From contig JBGUZS010000139.1 of the NCBI GenBank assembly GCA_045223835.1, positions 1 through 15,306 of the forward strand: a DNA stretch of 15,306 nt, written 5' to 3'. The notes under the pieces are model-generated. The model was not told where the DNA came from and did no database searches. It saw only the letters and a program-made list of their open reading frames with translations. A program made the translations under genes and the position numbers. Positions 14,874 through 15,306 of this stretch are shown here, piece by piece (position 1 is the first letter of the stretch; every line of letters begins with the position of its first letter). The DNA comes from UBA1774 sp045223835 (lineage in GTDB: Bacteria > Bacillota > Clostridia > Oscillospirales > Oscillospiraceae).

Positions 14874-14879
14874 AGGACT

Positions 14880-15306
14880 TTACTTGGTGCCGAAGATCCG
14901 GTCGCCCGCGTCCCCCAGCCCGGGGACGATGTAACCATGATCATTGAGCTTTTCATCCATGGCTGCCACGAAAACATCCACATCCGGATGATCCTTCAGG
15001 ACCTTATCGGCCCCCTCCGGCGCACCGATGATGCACATCAGGCGGATATGCCTTCCGCCGTGCTGCTTGATGAAGCCGATGGCGGCGCTGGCGCTGCCGC
15101 CGGTGGCCAGCATGGGATCCAGGACGATGATCTCCCGATCCGCGATATCGTTGGGCAGCTTGCAGTAGTACTCCACCGGATTCAGGGTCTCCGGATCCCG
15201 GTATAAGCCGATATGGCCGACCTTGCAGCCGGGCACCAGGTTCAGGATACCGTCCACCATGCCCAGGCCGGCCCGGAGGATGGGGATGATGGCCATCTTT
15301 TTCCCC
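14880..15306 (-). CDS. upp: Uracil phosphoribosyltransferase (N-terminus outside window)
   Basis: The C-terminal 141 residues of a protein normally about 209 long; the frame stays open to the window edge, so the true start lies beyond 15306. The Met in KKMAIIPILRAG is internal, not the start. The enzyme joins uracil and PRPP into UMP for pyrimidine salvage. Motifs present are PILRAGLGMVDG, the PRPP-binding loop DPMLATGGSASAA, the uracil-binding region near YIVPGLGDAGDR, and the usual end RIFGTK. It is the first gene of the operon within this window; its promoter is not visible. Confidence 0.96.
   Translation of the reverse strand, partial: GKKMAIIPILRAGLGMVDGILNLVPGCKVGHIGLYRDPETLNPVEYYCKLPNDIADREIIVLDPMLATGGSASAAIGFIKQHGGRHIRLMCIIGAPEGADKVLKDHPDVDVFVAAMDEKLNDHGYIVPGLGDAGDRIFGTK

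Noticed and set aside
11826..15206. Another 1126-codon open frame on the plus strand
   Set aside because: Antisense to the conserved Sua5-type, prfA, ABC-F and upp genes. The identical length to the previous one is coincidence, and the proteins differ.
1..15306. CRISPR array, tRNA, rRNA, insertion sequence or prophage
   Set aside because: No regularly spaced direct repeats, cloverleaf, transposase or terminal inverted repeats were seen. Coding is dense and housekeeping in character.

Overview
The window looks like a chromosomal segment of a GC-rich member of the Firmicutes, probably a Clostridia / Oscillospirales-type anaerobe. This is inferred from the gene families (Sua5-type TsaC, prfA and upp close together, an ABC-F ATPase, an FtsK/SpoIIIE translocase, a D. 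gigas-type molybdenum aldehyde oxidoreductase), strong GGAGG-like ribosome binding sites and GC-rich third codon positions. Except for one small gene, every gene reads on the minus strand, so transcription runs from high to low coordinates.

Region 1 (15306 to 7634, minus strand): a compact housekeeping operon. The order is upp (5' end cut off by the window), an ABC-F ribosome-associated ATPase, prfA (release factor 1), a Sua5-type threonylcarbamoyl-AMP synthase, a 617-codon reading frame that joins dephospho-CoA kinase to an EctB-like diaminobutyrate aminotransferase, and an M18 aminopeptidase. Gaps run from -10 to +9 bases, and a clear intrinsic terminator closes the unit. The CoaE-EctB join is the most unusual object in the window. 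An internal ribosome binding site is kept at the junction, and removing one base there would restore a normal ATGA overlap between two separate genes.

Region 2 (7621 to 3742, minus strand): a promoter with a 12-bp palindrome near its predicted start site drives uppP (undecaprenyl-diphosphatase) and a tightly coupled ftsK/spoIIIE. This pairs lipid-carrier recycling for the cell wall with chromosome translocation at the septum.

Region 3 (3707 to 737, minus strand): a monomeric molybdopterin / [2Fe-2S] aldehyde oxidoreductase with its own extended -10 promoter. A 10-bp inverted repeat straddles its -35 box. The enzyme keeps the catalytic glutamate near the C-terminus but surrounds it with cysteines (CxCxxC).

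Region 4 (1 to 710): a small divergent regulatory module. An 80-codon XRE-family repressor on the minus strand faces a 90-codon plus-strand protein that vaguely resembles Spo0E-type phosphatases. Between them, overlapping divergent promoters are studded with repeated TAG-S-CTA palindromes spaced by about one and two helical turns. A plus-strand terminator at 68-103 implies another plus-strand gene left of the window. No rRNA, tRNA, CRISPR array or insertion sequence was seen, and no gene-free stretch exceeds about 150 bases.
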